Notes under the pieces: model-generated
Databases searched by the model: none
What the model saw: only the letters and a program-made list of their open reading frames with translations
Told to the model about the DNA's origin: nothing
Translations under genes and position numbers: made by a program
From: CAVZZG01 sp963779685
GTDB taxonomy: Bacteria; Actinomycetota; Thermoleophilia; Gaiellales; F1-60-MAGs149
Direction of reading: 5' to 3'
DNA: 64,000 nucleotides
Assembly: GCA_963779685.1 (NCBI GenBank)
Contig: CAVZZG010000003.1
Location: 1,984,001 to 2,048,000, forward strand
Shown: piece after piece, positions 8,711-16,674 of the stretch
How the letters are laid out: each line of letters opens with the position of its first letter
How positions within the stretch are numbered: position 1 is the first letter of the stretch

Positions 8711-9948
8711 TGAGCCGCGAGTCCGCCAACGCCGAGGCACTCCGGCGCCTCTGCGAGTCCGACCCGATACTGGTCGACGTGCGCCCGGCAGGCGAGGTCG
8801 TGCCCGGCTATGCGCCCAACCTGATCCTGACCTCGGGCGCGCCGTTGCCGTTTGCCGAGTACGACGGCGGCCAGCGCGAGGCGATCATCGGCGCCGCCCT
8901 GTTCGAGGGGCTCGCCGACGATCGCGATAAGGCCATCGAGCGGCTCGCGCGCGGCGACATCATCGTCGACGGCTGCCACGGCTACGGCTGCGTCGGATCG
9001 CTGGCCGGCGTCTACACGGCCTCGATGCCGGTGTTCGTGGTCGAGAACCCGCCGTTCGGCAACACGGCGTTCTGCAACTTCTACGAGGGCAAGGAACGCA
9101 GGCGCCTGAACTACGGCTGCTACGACGAGGGCGTGCACGAGCGGCTGCTGCACATCAACCGCACCCTCGGCCCGGTCGTGGCCGACGCGGTGCGGCGCCG
9201 CGGAGGGCTCGAGCTGGCGCCGATCATGCGTCGCGCCGTGCAGATGGGCGACGAGCTGCACTCGCGCTCGGCCGCGGCCACGATGATGTTCGAGGAGGAG
9301 CTGGCGCTGCCGCTGCTCGACGCGGCCCGGGACAACGCCTCGGGCGTGCGAGCGCTGTACGAGGCCTTCCAGGGCAACGACTACCACTTCCTCCGCCTCT
9401 CGATGGCAGCGTGCAAGGCCGCCTGCGATGCCGCCCACGGCATCGAGGAGTCGAGCGTCGTGACGGCGATGACGTTCAGCTGCCGCGGGTTCGCCATCCG
9501 CGTCTCCGGCCTCGGTGATACCTGGTTCCGCGGCGGGCACGCGGAGGTCACGGCAAAGCTGTTCGACGGGCACACCGAGGACGAGATCACCTGGATGGGC
9601 GGCGAGTCGATCATCACCGAGACCGCCGGGCTGGGCGGCTTCGCGCAGGCGGCCGCGCTGCCGCTGCAGCGCTACCAGGGCGGCAGCGCCCAGGCCATGA
9701 TCGACCGCAACCTCGAGCTCTACGCGATCTGCGTGGGCGAGCACACCCGCTACCAGGTGCCGCTGTTCGACTACCGGGGGACGCCGACCGGGATCGATGT
9801 GATGGAGGTGGTCGCGACGGGCGTGCTGCCGGCGATGGACGCCGGGATCCCGGGCCGGGACGGCGGTCAGATCGGCGCGGGGTTCATTCGCGCGCCCTTG
9901 GCGTGCTTCGAGCAGGCCGCGGACGCTTACCGCGCGCGCTACCCGTAA
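8710..9948 (+). CDS. DUF1116 family protein (AllG/YlbE-like)
   Basis: Protein of 412 residues of the DUF1116 family. In Escherichia coli a DUF1116 protein (YlbE/AllG) acts with FdrA/AllF and YlbF/AllH as oxamate carbamoyltransferase in allantoin breakdown. Here no FdrA-like or YlbF-like gene is near, so the function may differ. Recognisable segments are PFAEYDGGQREAIIGAALFE, a Gly-rich CHGYGCVGSLAGVYTASMPV region, the central MTFSCRGFAIRVSG and GGQIGAGFIRAP near the end. The ATG shares one base with the SDR stop. Its last 65 bases overlap the 3' end of the convergent GntR gene. Confidence 0.8.
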   Translation: MSRESANAEALRRLCESDPILVDVRPAGEVVPGYAPNLILTSGAPLPFAEYDGGQREAIIGAALFEGLADDRDKAIERLARGDIIVDGCHGYGCVGSLAGVYTASMPVFVVENPPFGNTAFCNFYEGKERRRLNYGCYDEGVHERLLHINRTLGPVVADAVRRRGGLELAPIMRRAVQMGDELHSRSAAATMMFEEELALPLLDAARDNASGVRALYEAFQGNDYHFLRLSMAACKAACDAAHGIEESSVVTAMTFSCRGFAIRVSGLGDTWFRGGHAEVTAKLFDGHTEDEITWMGGESIITETAGLGGFAQAAALPLQRYQGGSAQAMIDRNLELYAICVGEHTRYQVPLFDYRGTPTGIDVMEVVATGVLPAMDAGIPGRDGGQIGAGFIRAPLACFEQAADAYRARYP

Positions 9949-10642
9949 CACCGACGATCGCGTGGATGTCGGCCCGGGTGGCCTCGATGTGCGCACGGGC
10001 GGCCTCGGCGGCGCGGGCCGGATCGCCGGCGCAGATCGCGTCGTGCAACTCGCGGTGCTGTTCGTGCGCACGCCCCTCGAGGTGGCCCCAGACGGCGCCG
10101 ATCGGCATGAACATGCTGGCCCGGGCGTCCTCGACGGCAACTGCGAGCCGCTCGTTGCGGGCGATCCGGGCGATCAGCACGTGGTAGTCGGTGTCGACGC
10201 GCACCCACTCCGACACCCGGTCCTGGGCGCCGGTGATGGCGATCGCCTCCAGCTGGCCGAACGCCCGTTGCAGCGCTGCGATGTCCGACTGCGTCCGGCG
10301 CTCGGCGGCCAGCCTCGCAGCTGCCGTCTCGACCGCTATGCGGAAGTCGATGATGTCCTCGAACTCGCGCAGCCGCTTCAGCAGCTCGGCCGGCCGCGCC
10401 GGGCGGGTCTTGACGATGATGCCGCCGGTCGAGCCACGACGGATCTCGACCATGCCGTCTTCCTCCAGGACGCGAACGGCCTCGCGGACGGTGGTGCGGG
10501 AGACGCCCAGCTGCCGGGCGAGCTCGCGCTCGGGCGGGAGCTTGTCGCCGGCCACGAAGTGACCGAGGTGGATCGACCGGCGGAGCTGTTCGAGCACGAG
10601 TTCGTGCGCCGGAACGGCCGTTACGGGCTCGAGCGTCGCCAT
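9884..10642 (-). CDS. GntR-family regulator, FadR/FCD subfamily
   Basis: Transcription factor of 252 residues. The winged helix-turn-helix lies at about residues 10-75 with the signature GVSRTTVREAVRVLEEDGMV, followed by an all-helical FCD effector domain that usually binds a small organic acid through a metal held by Asp and His residues. The C-terminal tail is rich in Arg and Pro. The ATG at 10642 begins the conserved part; longer in-frame extensions lack family similarity. It is divergent from the LLM oxidoreductase (67 bp between) and convergent with the DUF1116 gene, with a 65-bp tail overlap. Either or both neighbours are likely targets. Confidence 0.88.
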   Translation of the reverse strand: MATLEPVTAVPAHELVLEQLRRSIHLGHFVAGDKLPPERELARQLGVSRTTVREAVRVLEEDGMVEIRRGSTGGIIVKTRPARPAELLKRLREFEDIIDFRIAVETAAARLAAERRTQSDIAALQRAFGQLEAIAITGAQDRVSEWVRVDTDYHVLIARIARNERLAVAVEDARASMFMPIGAVWGHLEGRAHEQHRELHDAICAGDPARAAEAARAHIEATRADIHAIVGVTGSARGKRPRPARSTPRARE

Positions 10643-10672
10643 GTGCGCGAGGATACTACGTGGCCACCCATC

Positions 10673-10702
10673 TTGACGATGCCCGCCAAAAAGGTCTAAA
10701 GT
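10673..10702 (+). promoter_or_regulatory. Predicted promoter of the LLM oxidoreductase gene
   Basis: TTGACG (10673-10678) and TAAAGT (10697-10702) have an 18-base spacer and stand only seven bases before the ATG at 10710. Transcription would start at or within a base or two of the ATG, giving a leaderless mRNA. The site lies in the interval shared with the divergent GntR gene and is a natural place for its control. Confidence 0.5.
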
Positions 10703-10709
10703 CTGGCCC

Positions 10710-11792
10710 ATGTCGATCGACTTCGGATTCCTCGCGGTCCCGGCGGACGGGCCAGGCGTGCCCGACTCGGATATCTACAGGGGCATGCTCGACGGGTGCG
10801 CCTTCCATCGCGACCTCGGCTTCCGTACCGCATGGTTGATCGAGCACCACTTCTCCGACTACTACCCGTGCCCGGCGCCGACCGTCTACATGGCGCACAT
10901 CGCCGCCCGGTTCCCGGAGCTGGCGCTCGGCACCTGCGTGCTGGTGACGCCATGGTACGAGCCGCTGCGCCTGGCCGGCGAGCTCGCGATGCTGACCAAC
11001 ATGACCGACCAGAAGCTGTACATCGGGCTCGGGCGCGGCACGGCGAAGTACGAGTACGACGCGTTCGGGGTCGAGATGACGGAGGCGCGCGAACGCTTCG
11101 CCGACATCTGGCAGATCCTGCGGCGCGCGATGACCGGTGAGAGCTTCACCTACGACGGCGACCATGTCTCGGTCGACACCCCGGTGCGGATCCGCCCGAC
11201 GCCGGTCTCCGACCGGATCGAGTTCTTCGGCGCGATCGGCTCGGCCTCGTCCACCGGTGTGATGGCCGACCTCGGCCTCGCCCCGATGTGCACCAGCTTC
11301 GGCGCACTGACCCCCGAGCTGCTGCCGGCATGGGAGCAGCGTGCCACCGAGGTCGGGACGCGAGAGCTGGCGTCGCCGCTCCGCCCGCTGCTGGTGAACG
11401 TCATCGTCGCGGACACCGACGATGCGGCGATCGGCGAGGCGCAGCAGTACATGACCCGGTTCATGGAGGCCCAGGTGAACCACTACGGCGCGCGCAACGT
11501 CGACATCGCGAACATCAAGGGCTACGAGGCCTGGCTCGCGACGTTCGAGCGGTGGAAGGCGTTGTGCGATCCCGCGAACATCCCCGCCTGGACGGAGGGA
11601 CAGATCATCGGCTCGCCCGAGACCTGCGCCGCGCGTGTCCAGGGGTTCGCCGACGCCGGCTTCAACCACATCATCCTGCACACGGTCACGCCCGGTGCGC
11701 CGCGCGAGGTGCAGCGCCGCTGGGCCGAGCGGTTCGCGCGCCAGGTGGCGCCGAGCTTCTCGCCCGCGTTCACTGCCATCGCCGCCGATTGA
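10710..11792 (+). CDS. LLM-class flavin-dependent oxidoreductase
   Basis: Luciferase-like monooxygenase or F420/FMN-dependent oxidoreductase of 360 residues. The TIM-barrel pattern is clear: an early IDFGFLAVPADG strand, TAWLIEHHFSDYYPCPAP with the conserved EHH, LALGTCVLVTPWYEPLRLAGELAML, and YIGLGRGTAKYEYDAFG, which forms the flavin phosphate region. Such enzymes oxidise small organic compounds using reduced flavin and oxygen, or act with F420. The start is supported by the promoter directly before it; there is no ribosome site. The divergent GntR protein is the probable regulator. Confidence 0.88.
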   Translation: MSIDFGFLAVPADGPGVPDSDIYRGMLDGCAFHRDLGFRTAWLIEHHFSDYYPCPAPTVYMAHIAARFPELALGTCVLVTPWYEPLRLAGELAMLTNMTDQKLYIGLGRGTAKYEYDAFGVEMTEARERFADIWQILRRAMTGESFTYDGDHVSVDTPVRIRPTPVSDRIEFFGAIGSASSTGVMADLGLAPMCTSFGALTPELLPAWEQRATEVGTRELASPLRPLLVNVIVADTDDAAIGEAQQYMTRFMEAQVNHYGARNVDIANIKGYEAWLATFERWKALCDPANIPAWTEGQIIGSPETCAARVQGFADAGFNHIILHTVTPGAPREVQRRWAERFARQVAPSFSPAFTAIAAD

Positions 11793-11808
11793 CCGGTAGG
11801 CTTGGTGC

Positions 11809-12633
11809 GTGGCCAAGCATCATCACCCCGACCGGCTCGACGGCAAGACCTACCTGGCCGAGCTGACACGGCTGCAGGTCGAACTCGCCCGGATGCTGGA
11901 GTGGGCCAGGGCCGAGAACACGCGGATCCTCGTGATCTTCGAGGGCCGCGACGCGGCCGGCAAGGGCGGGGCGATCAAGCGCATCGCCGAGCGCCTGAAC
12001 CCCCGCTTCTGCAAGATCGCAGCCCTCCCCGCGCCGAGCCCGCGGGAGGAGACGGAGTGGTACTTCCAGCGGTACATCGAGCACCTGCCCGCGGGCGGCG
12101 AGATGGTGCTGTTCGACCGCTCCTGGTACAACCGGGCCGGCGTCGAGAAGGTGATGGGCTTCTGCACGCCGCTGCAGCACAAGCGGTTCCTCCAGCAGTG
12201 CCCCACCTTCGAGCGGCTGCTGGTCGACGACGGCGTGATCCTGCTCAAGTACTGGTTCTCCGTATCGGACGCCGAGCAGGAGCGCCGGTTCGAGGAGCGC
12301 ATCGCCGACCCGACCAAACGCTGGAAGCTCTCGCCCATGGACGTCGAATCGCGCCGGCGTTTCGTCGACTACTCCCGGGCCAAGGACGAGATGTTCGTGC
12401 ACACCGACATCCCCGAGGCGCCGTGGTACGTGGTCGAGGCCGACGACAAGCGCTCGGCGCGGATCAACTGCATCGCACACCTCCTCGCGCAGATCCCGTA
12501 CGTCGAGCAGCCGCCGCCGGTCATCAAGTTGCCCAAGCGCCAGCCCGACGACGGCTACGTGCGCCCCGACCGTACGACCCAGGTCTACGTGCCCGACCAC
12601 GCGGCGAAGCTCATCGCGCACGAGAAGGGGTAG
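11809..12633 (+). CDS. ppk2: Polyphosphate kinase 2
   Basis: Transfers phosphate between polyphosphate and nucleotides. The 274-residue length fits single-domain PPK2. The Walker A region FEGRDAAGKGGAIKRI is at about residues 45-60 and the Walker B/lid start LFDRSWYNRAG near 104-114; KYWFSVSDAEQERRF and KLSPMD complete the family pattern. Starts with GTG (VAKHHHPDRLDGK). A TAGGCT -10-like element at 11797-11802 and lack of a ribosome site suggest a leaderless transcript separate from the upstream gene. An inverted-repeat element begins at the base after its stop codon. Confidence 0.93.
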   Translation: MAKHHHPDRLDGKTYLAELTRLQVELARMLEWARAENTRILVIFEGRDAAGKGGAIKRIAERLNPRFCKIAALPAPSPREETEWYFQRYIEHLPAGGEMVLFDRSWYNRAGVEKVMGFCTPLQHKRFLQQCPTFERLLVDDGVILLKYWFSVSDAEQERRFEERIADPTKRWKLSPMDVESRRRFVDYSRAKDEMFVHTDIPEAPWYVVEADDKRSARINCIAHLLAQIPYVEQPPPVIKLPKRQPDDGYVRPDRTTQVYVPDHAAKLIAHEKG

Positions 12634-12858
12634 GAGCCCGTCAAAGAACCTCCCGCGCGGCGATCGTGGTGCCGGAGCGATCAGGGTGGACGCGGGTGGC
12701 GCAGGGCTTGCCGGCAGCAAGTCAAAGCCGCCCGGGGACGCCCTGCGAAGCCCGCCGGAGAGGTCGGCGTCGCGGTGACAGCGTTTCCGTCACCGCGAAG
12801 GCGACCGCGGAGGTCGATCCGGTGCCGCGAGCGTCCCGGAGGGCTCTTTGACGGGCTC
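12634..12858. repeat. 225-bp imperfect inverted-repeat element between convergent genes
   Basis: The left arm (from GAGCCCGTCAAAGA at 12634) and right arm (ending CTCTTTGACGGGCTC at 12858) pair over about 20 bp nearly perfectly and continue with mismatches to roughly 45 bp. Inside are two hairpins: CGCAGGGC 12700-12707 with GCCCTGCG 12740-12747, and CGCGGTGAC 12771-12779 with GTCACCGCG 12789-12797. It starts directly after the PPK2 stop and ends 13 bases before the stop of the convergent HD-GYP gene. It could act as a two-way terminator or be a small non-coding mobile element; no T-tract is seen. Confidence 0.7.
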
Positions 12859-12871
12859 CCCGCGCCCTCCG

Positions 12872-15502
12872 TCAGGCGGCGACGGGAAGCGTGATGCCGA
12901 GTTCGTCCACCAGGGCGGCGACGACGCGCGGGTCGAGCTGGGAGCCCGCCACGCGCCGCAGCTCGGTCAGCGCGGTTCCGGCGGGCAGGGCCTTGCGGTA
13001 GGGCCGGTCGGTGGTCATGGCGTGCCAGGTGTCGCACGCGAAGACGATGCGGGACTCGAGCGGAATCTGCTCGCCGGCGAGTCCTGCCGGGTAGCCGCGC
13101 CCGTCCCATCGCTCGTGGGAGTGCCGGACGCAGGGCGCGATGTGGCGGAGGAAGCCGATCTCCTCGACGATCCGCGCCCCCGCGATGACGTGCTCCTCGA
13201 TGATGCGCCGCTCCTCCGGTGTCAGCGCGGAGGGCTTGCGCAGCACCTCGGTGGGCGTGGCGATCTTGCCGATGTCGTGGAAGAGGGCCGTGTACTCGAC
13301 GCGCCGGATCGCCTCCGCCTCGAGTCCGAGCCGGCTGGCGACGGCGGCCGCGAGGGCCTCGAGGGCACGAGCGTGGTCGCCGGTCACGGCGTCCTTCGTC
13401 TCGAGGGCCGTGGCGAGGGCACCGATCGTGTCGCGGTAGGCGCTCTCGACCTCCAGCGCCTGCCGTTCGCGGGCAAGGGCGAGACCCGCGATGTCCGCGA
13501 CGGCGATGGCGTGCGAGAGATCGCCGTACGAGAGGGGTGCGTCACCCGAGAAGCCGAGCTCGAGATGCCCGACGGCGACTCCCTGGACGACGACAGGGAT
13601 CAGTGCGCAGGATCCGCAGCCGTGCCGCTCGAGGTACTGGTCCTCGCCGTCGTCGAGCGCCTGCTCGCCGCGGTACAGGATGATCGGCTGGGCGGTCTCC
13701 GCGAGCACCCTTCGCCGCGGCACCGCCGTGAACGGCCGCGTCATGCCGACGTCCACCTCCGACGTGAAGCCCGACCGCACGACGCGCACGACGATCGCCC
13801 GGCGTCCGAAGTCGTGCTCGTAGTACACGGCGACCCGCGCGCCCAGTGCCGACATCAGGCCGTCGAGGAGGGCATCGAGGATCTCCGGCGCCTCGCCGGC
13901 GCCTCGCGCCACCGTCTGCACGGCTCCCGTCAGCGCCTCGCGGGGCGACACGGCGCCGGCGCGTGCCGCGTAGCGCTCCGTGCGTCCGCGGCCGGCACGC
14001 TTGGCGGAGTAGAGCGCGACGTCGGCGGCGTGGACGAGCGCGGCGGGCGTGGTCGCGTCCTCCGGCGACGATGCGATACCGGCGCTGAACGCGACGGAGA
14101 CGGAGGTCGCGGACGCGCGCGCGGCGTCGATCCACCGGTCGAGCTGATGACCCGAGGTCGCCTCGGCGAGCACGGCGAACTCGTCGCCGCCGATGCGGAA
14201 CACGCGCGCCGTCCGCGGGAGAGCACCTGTGAGGGCTGACGCGAGCTCGCGCAGCACGGCGTCGCCGCGCAGGTGGCCGATCCTGTCGTTGACCAGCTTG
14301 AAGCGGTCGACGTCGATCAGCGCCAGCGTGCACGGAGCACCTGCCAGGTCGGCGAGCGAGGCCTCGAAGGCGCGGGCGTTCTCGAGCTCGGTCAGTGGAT
14401 CGCGGGTGGCCTGATCGCGCGCCCGCGCGAGCGCCCGGGCGCTCGACACCAGCAATGCCGCCTGGCGCGCGAAGAGCTCGATCCGCCGGACGGTCTCGAC
14501 CGAGGGCAGAAGCCGGTCGAGGGGGTCGTCGATCGACATCATGCCGAGCGTCTCACCGGCTCCCGTCGCCAGCGGCACCAGGAGCGTGTGGCGCTTCCAC
14601 GCGCGGGCGCCGGTGCCGTTCATCACCGAGCGGTGGAACTCGAGCTTCCCGAGATCGGCCGCCGTCTCGGGCGTCGCGATGAACGAGTCGCTGATCCGCG
14701 TCGAACTGGCAACGGCGGCCTCGACTGCGCTCGCCGGCAGGCGCATGCCCAGCGTTCGCCTGCCCTCTCCGGCGGCCGCGACGATCCGGAGCACCGACCG
14801 ATCGGCCGCGTCGTAGAGCGCGATCGACGCGAAGGCGAACCGGCACGCGAGACAGACGCCCTCGGCGGCCCGCTCGAGAATCTCCGCCTCGTGCAGCCCG
14901 GCCGCCAGGGCCGCGGACAGGTGCTGCAGCTCCTCGGCCTCGCGCTGGCCATCCTCGGCATCGCGAGTGGCGAGCCGGGCCTCGAGCGCCGACGACGCGT
15001 GCTGAGCCAGCAGCGCAACGACCGCGAGGCTCTCGTCCGATGGCGACCGTCCGTCCATAGGATCGTCGGCGGCGATCACGGCCAGGATGGCGCCGTCGCG
15101 GTCGCGCAACGGGATGTCGAGCAGGTCGTGGGGCAGCCACGCGTCGGGCCCCTGGACGACGCGCTTCTGCTCGACGACGTACGGCCCGTCGAAGGTGTGC
15201 CACTCCGGCGCCGCCGCCGGGATCAGGTACAGGCCGTCCGGCCGGAGGTACTTCGGCGAGTGCACCGCAAGGAAGTTGTGCATCTCGTAGCGCGTCCCCA
15301 CGAGCCCCTGCGCAGCCTCCCCGCCGCCGAGCACGATGAGCACCTCGAAACGGTCGTCCTCCGGCCGGCGGATGTTCACGGCCACCGTCATCCCGAGCAG
15401 CTCGTGCACCGCCTCCGCCAGGACACGCAGGACCGCATCGGCATCCCGAGCCGACGCAAGGCGCCGTGCAGCCTCGAGCGGAGTCATCACCGCTCTCACC
15501 AT
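12872..15502 (-). CDS. GAF-GAF-GGDEF-GAF-HD-GYP cyclic-di-GMP turnover protein
   Basis: Cytosolic signalling protein of about 876 residues that carries both a cyclic-di-GMP synthase and a phosphodiesterase domain. Two GAF-like sensor regions fill residues 1-370; a diguanylate cyclase domain with intact RIGGDEFAVL lies near 430; a third GAF-like region follows (about 570-690); and the C-terminal HD-GYP domain has LFHDIGKIATP and RWDGRGYPAGL, with all expected metal ligands. No RxxD inhibitory site precedes GGDEF. No membrane segment is seen. Starts at ATG 15502 or 15487; the second has a slightly better ribosome site. The reading frame stays open upstream through the next gene, but that stretch is not coding. 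Confidence 0.9.
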   Translation of the reverse strand: MVRAVMTPLEAARRLASARDADAVLRVLAEAVHELLGMTVAVNIRRPEDDRFEVLIVLGGGEAAQGLVGTRYEMHNFLAVHSPKYLRPDGLYLIPAAAPEWHTFDGPYVVEQKRVVQGPDAWLPHDLLDIPLRDRDGAILAVIAADDPMDGRSPSDESLAVVALLAQHASSALEARLATRDAEDGQREAEELQHLSAALAAGLHEAEILERAAEGVCLACRFAFASIALYDAADRSVLRIVAAAGEGRRTLGMRLPASAVEAAVASSTRISDSFIATPETAADLGKLEFHRSVMNGTGARAWKRHTLLVPLATGAGETLGMMSIDDPLDRLLPSVETVRRIELFARQAALLVSSARALARARDQATRDPLTELENARAFEASLADLAGAPCTLALIDVDRFKLVNDRIGHLRGDAVLRELASALTGALPRTARVFRIGGDEFAVLAEATSGHQLDRWIDAARASATSVSVAFSAGIASSPEDATTPAALVHAADVALYSAKRAGRGRTERYAARAGAVSPREALTGAVQTVARGAGEAPEILDALLDGLMSALGARVAVYYEHDFGRRAIVVRVVRSGFTSEVDVGMTRPFTAVPRRRVLAETAQPIILYRGEQALDDGEDQYLERHGCGSCALIPVVVQGVAVGHLELGFSGDAPLSYGDLSHAIAVADIAGLALARERQALEVESAYRDTIGALATALETKDAVTGDHARALEALAAAVASRLGLEAEAIRRVEYTALFHDIGKIATPTEVLRKPSALTPEERRIIEEHVIAGARIVEEIGFLRHIAPCVRHSHERWDGRGYPAGLAGEQIPLESRIVFACDTWHAMTTDRPYRKALPAGTALTELRRVAGSQLDPRVVAALVDELGITLPVAA

Positions 15503-15534
15503 GCCACGAACTGCCGACGGGCGTTCGCCACCCG

Positions 15535-16641
15535 CTACGGGCGGCGCGCGAGGGCGCGCGAGATGACGACGCGCTGGATCTCCGTGGTGCCGTCGACGGT
15601 TGCGAGCATGCGGGCGTAGGCGATGAAGCGGGGCAGGCGTGACACGTCGGTGCGCCAGCCGTTGGAGCCGAGCACCTCCGCACAGGTGGTGGCAGCGGCG
15701 AGGGCACGGTCGGGTGCGAAACGCTTCGCGTGCGCGGCGGCGACCGTGCCATCGGGCGTGCCCAGCAGTTCGGCGGCGTGCTGGTAGAGCAGGCGGCCGG
15801 CGACGATGTCGGTCTCGACGTCGGCGAGCATGAAGCGAATGGCCTGCTGGTCGAGGACCGTCTCGCCGGCGAGGTGCCGGCCGCGGGCGTGGTCGATGGC
15901 GATCTCCAGCGAACGCACCGCGAGGCCCACAGCGATGGCCGCCACGGCGACGCGGGCCACGTCGATCGCGCGCAGCGCGGCCTGCAGGCCGGCGCCGGGC
16001 GCCGCCACCACCGCGTCGGGTTCGATCCGCACCGATTCGAGCCGGAGGTCGCCGATGGGCAGGAACGGAGCGGCCATGGTCTCGTACCGGCGGGCCACCG
16101 AGACGCCGTCCGCCCTGCCCTCGACCAGGACCAGGGCGATGTCCCCGGTCCCACGGCCAGCGCCGGTGCGGCACGCGACGCAGAACACGTCGGCCTCCCC
16201 GATCGCCGACACCCAGGCCTTGGTACCCGACAGCCGGTACCCGGCGCCGTCGCGTTCGAGCCGGGCCGTGATGCCGGCCGCGTCCGACCCGGCGTGGGGC
16301 TCGGTGAGGCAGAACCCGCCGATCGCCTCGCCGGCGGCCAGCGCGGCCTGCCACCGCTCCCGCACCGCCCCGTGCCCGGAGCGGGCGACCGTCGCGGCCG
16401 CGGCGTTCGTCATCGACAGCAGGAACGCGTAGGCGGCGTCGGCGCGACCGAGCTCTTCGAAGACCGGCATGGCCGCGGACGGCGGCGTCTCGGGGAACAG
16501 CCCGAGCAGCCCATCGGCGCCCGCCTGCCGGATCGCAGCCCGCGGGAACGCCCCCGTCCGCTCCCACGCCTCGACCCCCGGCATCACCACCTGCTCGGCA
16601 TGACGCCGCGCCGCATCGCGCAGATCGGCCGGGCGCTCCAC
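15535..16641 (-). CDS. Acyl-CoA dehydrogenase
   Basis: FAD enzyme of 368 residues that introduces a 2,3 double bond into an acyl-CoA. The N-terminal helical part, the middle domain with FCLTEPHAGSDAAGI and KAWVSAIG, and the C-terminal LGSNGWRTDVSRLPRFIAYARMLATVDGTTEIQR block are all present. The last segment, ending DGTTEIQRVVISRAL, is the canonical family signature. The GTG start at 16641 is 33 bp from the divergent dehydratase gene. The acyl chain specificity cannot be inferred. It could handle propionyl- or branched acyl-CoA derived from neighbouring pathways, but no gene links it firmly to them. Confidence 0.9.
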   Translation of the reverse strand: MERPADLRDAARRHAEQVVMPGVEAWERTGAFPRAAIRQAGADGLLGLFPETPPSAAMPVFEELGRADAAYAFLLSMTNAAAATVARSGHGAVRERWQAALAAGEAIGGFCLTEPHAGSDAAGITARLERDGAGYRLSGTKAWVSAIGEADVFCVACRTGAGRGTGDIALVLVEGRADGVSVARRYETMAAPFLPIGDLRLESVRIEPDAVVAAPGAGLQAALRAIDVARVAVAAIAVGLAVRSLEIAIDHARGRHLAGETVLDQQAIRFMLADVETDIVAGRLLYQHAAELLGTPDGTVAAAHAKRFAPDRALAAATTCAEVLGSNGWRTDVSRLPRFIAYARMLATVDGTTEIQRVVISRALARRP

Positions 16642-16659
16642 ACCGTGATGCTACAGGCG

Positions 16660-16665
16660 TAGTAC
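16660..16665 (+). promoter_or_regulatory. Predicted -10 element of the dehydratase operon (leaderless)
   Basis: TAGTAC stands nine bases before the GTG start with no ribosome site between, so transcription would start at the codon itself. No clear -35 hexamer is visible. The 33-bp gap to the divergent acyl-CoA dehydrogenase leaves no space for a cobalamin riboswitch. Confidence 0.35.
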
Positions 16666-16674
16666 CATCGCGGC

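Noticed and set aside
16642..16674. Cobalamin riboswitch before the B12 dehydratase
   Set aside because: Only 33 bases separate the two divergent genes, which is much too short for a B12 aptamer, and no conserved B12-box is seen.
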